A stretch of DNA of 64,000 bases, taken from Hymenolepis diminuta. Its lineage: Eukaryota > Platyhelminthes > Cestoda > Cyclophyllidea > Hymenolepididae. The position numbers were made by a program, and so were the translations under genes. The notes under the pieces were generated by a model that saw only the letters and a list, made by a program, of their open reading frames with translations, was not told the DNA's origin and made no database searches. The DNA is taken from NCBI GenBank assembly GCA_900708905.1, contig CAADRB010000020.1:394803-458802 (forward strand). The letters run 5' to 3'. Shown one piece after another: positions 63,798-64,000 of the stretch; position 1 is the stretch's first letter, and each line of letters begins with the position of its first letter.

Positions 63798-64000
63798 CTG
63801 TAGGAAGAATGGAAAGAAACAAACAAATAAAGTAAACATTTTTATTTTAAAGTAAGTTTCGTTATGTTAAAAAATCATTGCTGGTATCTTCTGCATGCTC
63901 TTGGTAGTAACAAGATGCAGGTAAATCGAGTTTATATAACTGACGAAATTAAATCAATTAGTCAATAAGTTAAATGATGAAATTTGAACATTACAAAGTA

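Noticed and set aside
1..64000. CRISPR arrays, operons, rRNA and bacterial-type regulatory sites
   Set aside because: The window is clearly eukaryotic. No regularly spaced short repeats, ribosomal RNA motifs or prokaryotic gene organisation were seen.

Overview
This is an AT-rich, intron-rich eukaryotic window with no prokaryotic-style gene packing. The three genes I can support are all on the minus strand and split into short exons. They are separated by long non-coding tracts full of decayed transposable elements. A 38-nt intron, very long introns beside it, divergent but clearly metazoan proteins, a mariner element and a Ty3/gypsy-type relic all suggest an invertebrate helminth. A flatworm such as a tapeworm is my best guess and a nematode is the alternative. 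This is inference, not proof.

From right to left, which is the direction of transcription: 61027-63797 holds the last three exons of a cullin-5 gene (CUL5), whose 5' part lies beyond the right edge. 43522-55040 holds a four-exon gene, all junctions in phase 0, for a Ser-rich protein of about 255 residues ending in the C-terminal coiled coil of the myosin phosphatase targeting subunit family (MYPT/PPP1R12), with no ankyrin part visible. 28880-41817 holds eight consecutive exons (about 503 residues) of an NMDA-type glutamate receptor of the GluN1 class (GRIN1). These cover the signal peptide, the whole amino-terminal domain and the start of the ligand-binding domain. The channel-forming half was not found in the remaining 28.9 kb to the left.

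The left 28 kb is gene-poor. It holds a complete but inactivated mariner (7054-8224, intact inverted repeats and TA duplication), a degenerate LTR retrotransposon with gag zinc-knuckle and protease remnants (10593 to about 12627), two tRNA-like segments and a possible first exon of a small secreted protein (27825-27892). Two dispersed repeat families recur across the window, and a fragment related to the LTR element sits inside a GRIN1 intron.

The three genes have no obvious joint pathway: ubiquitin ligase scaffold, phosphatase targeting subunit and neurotransmitter receptor. They look like ordinary head-to-tail neighbours. Exon borders were placed by hand from GT/AG sites, reading-frame continuity and remembered family motifs. 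No search was run.
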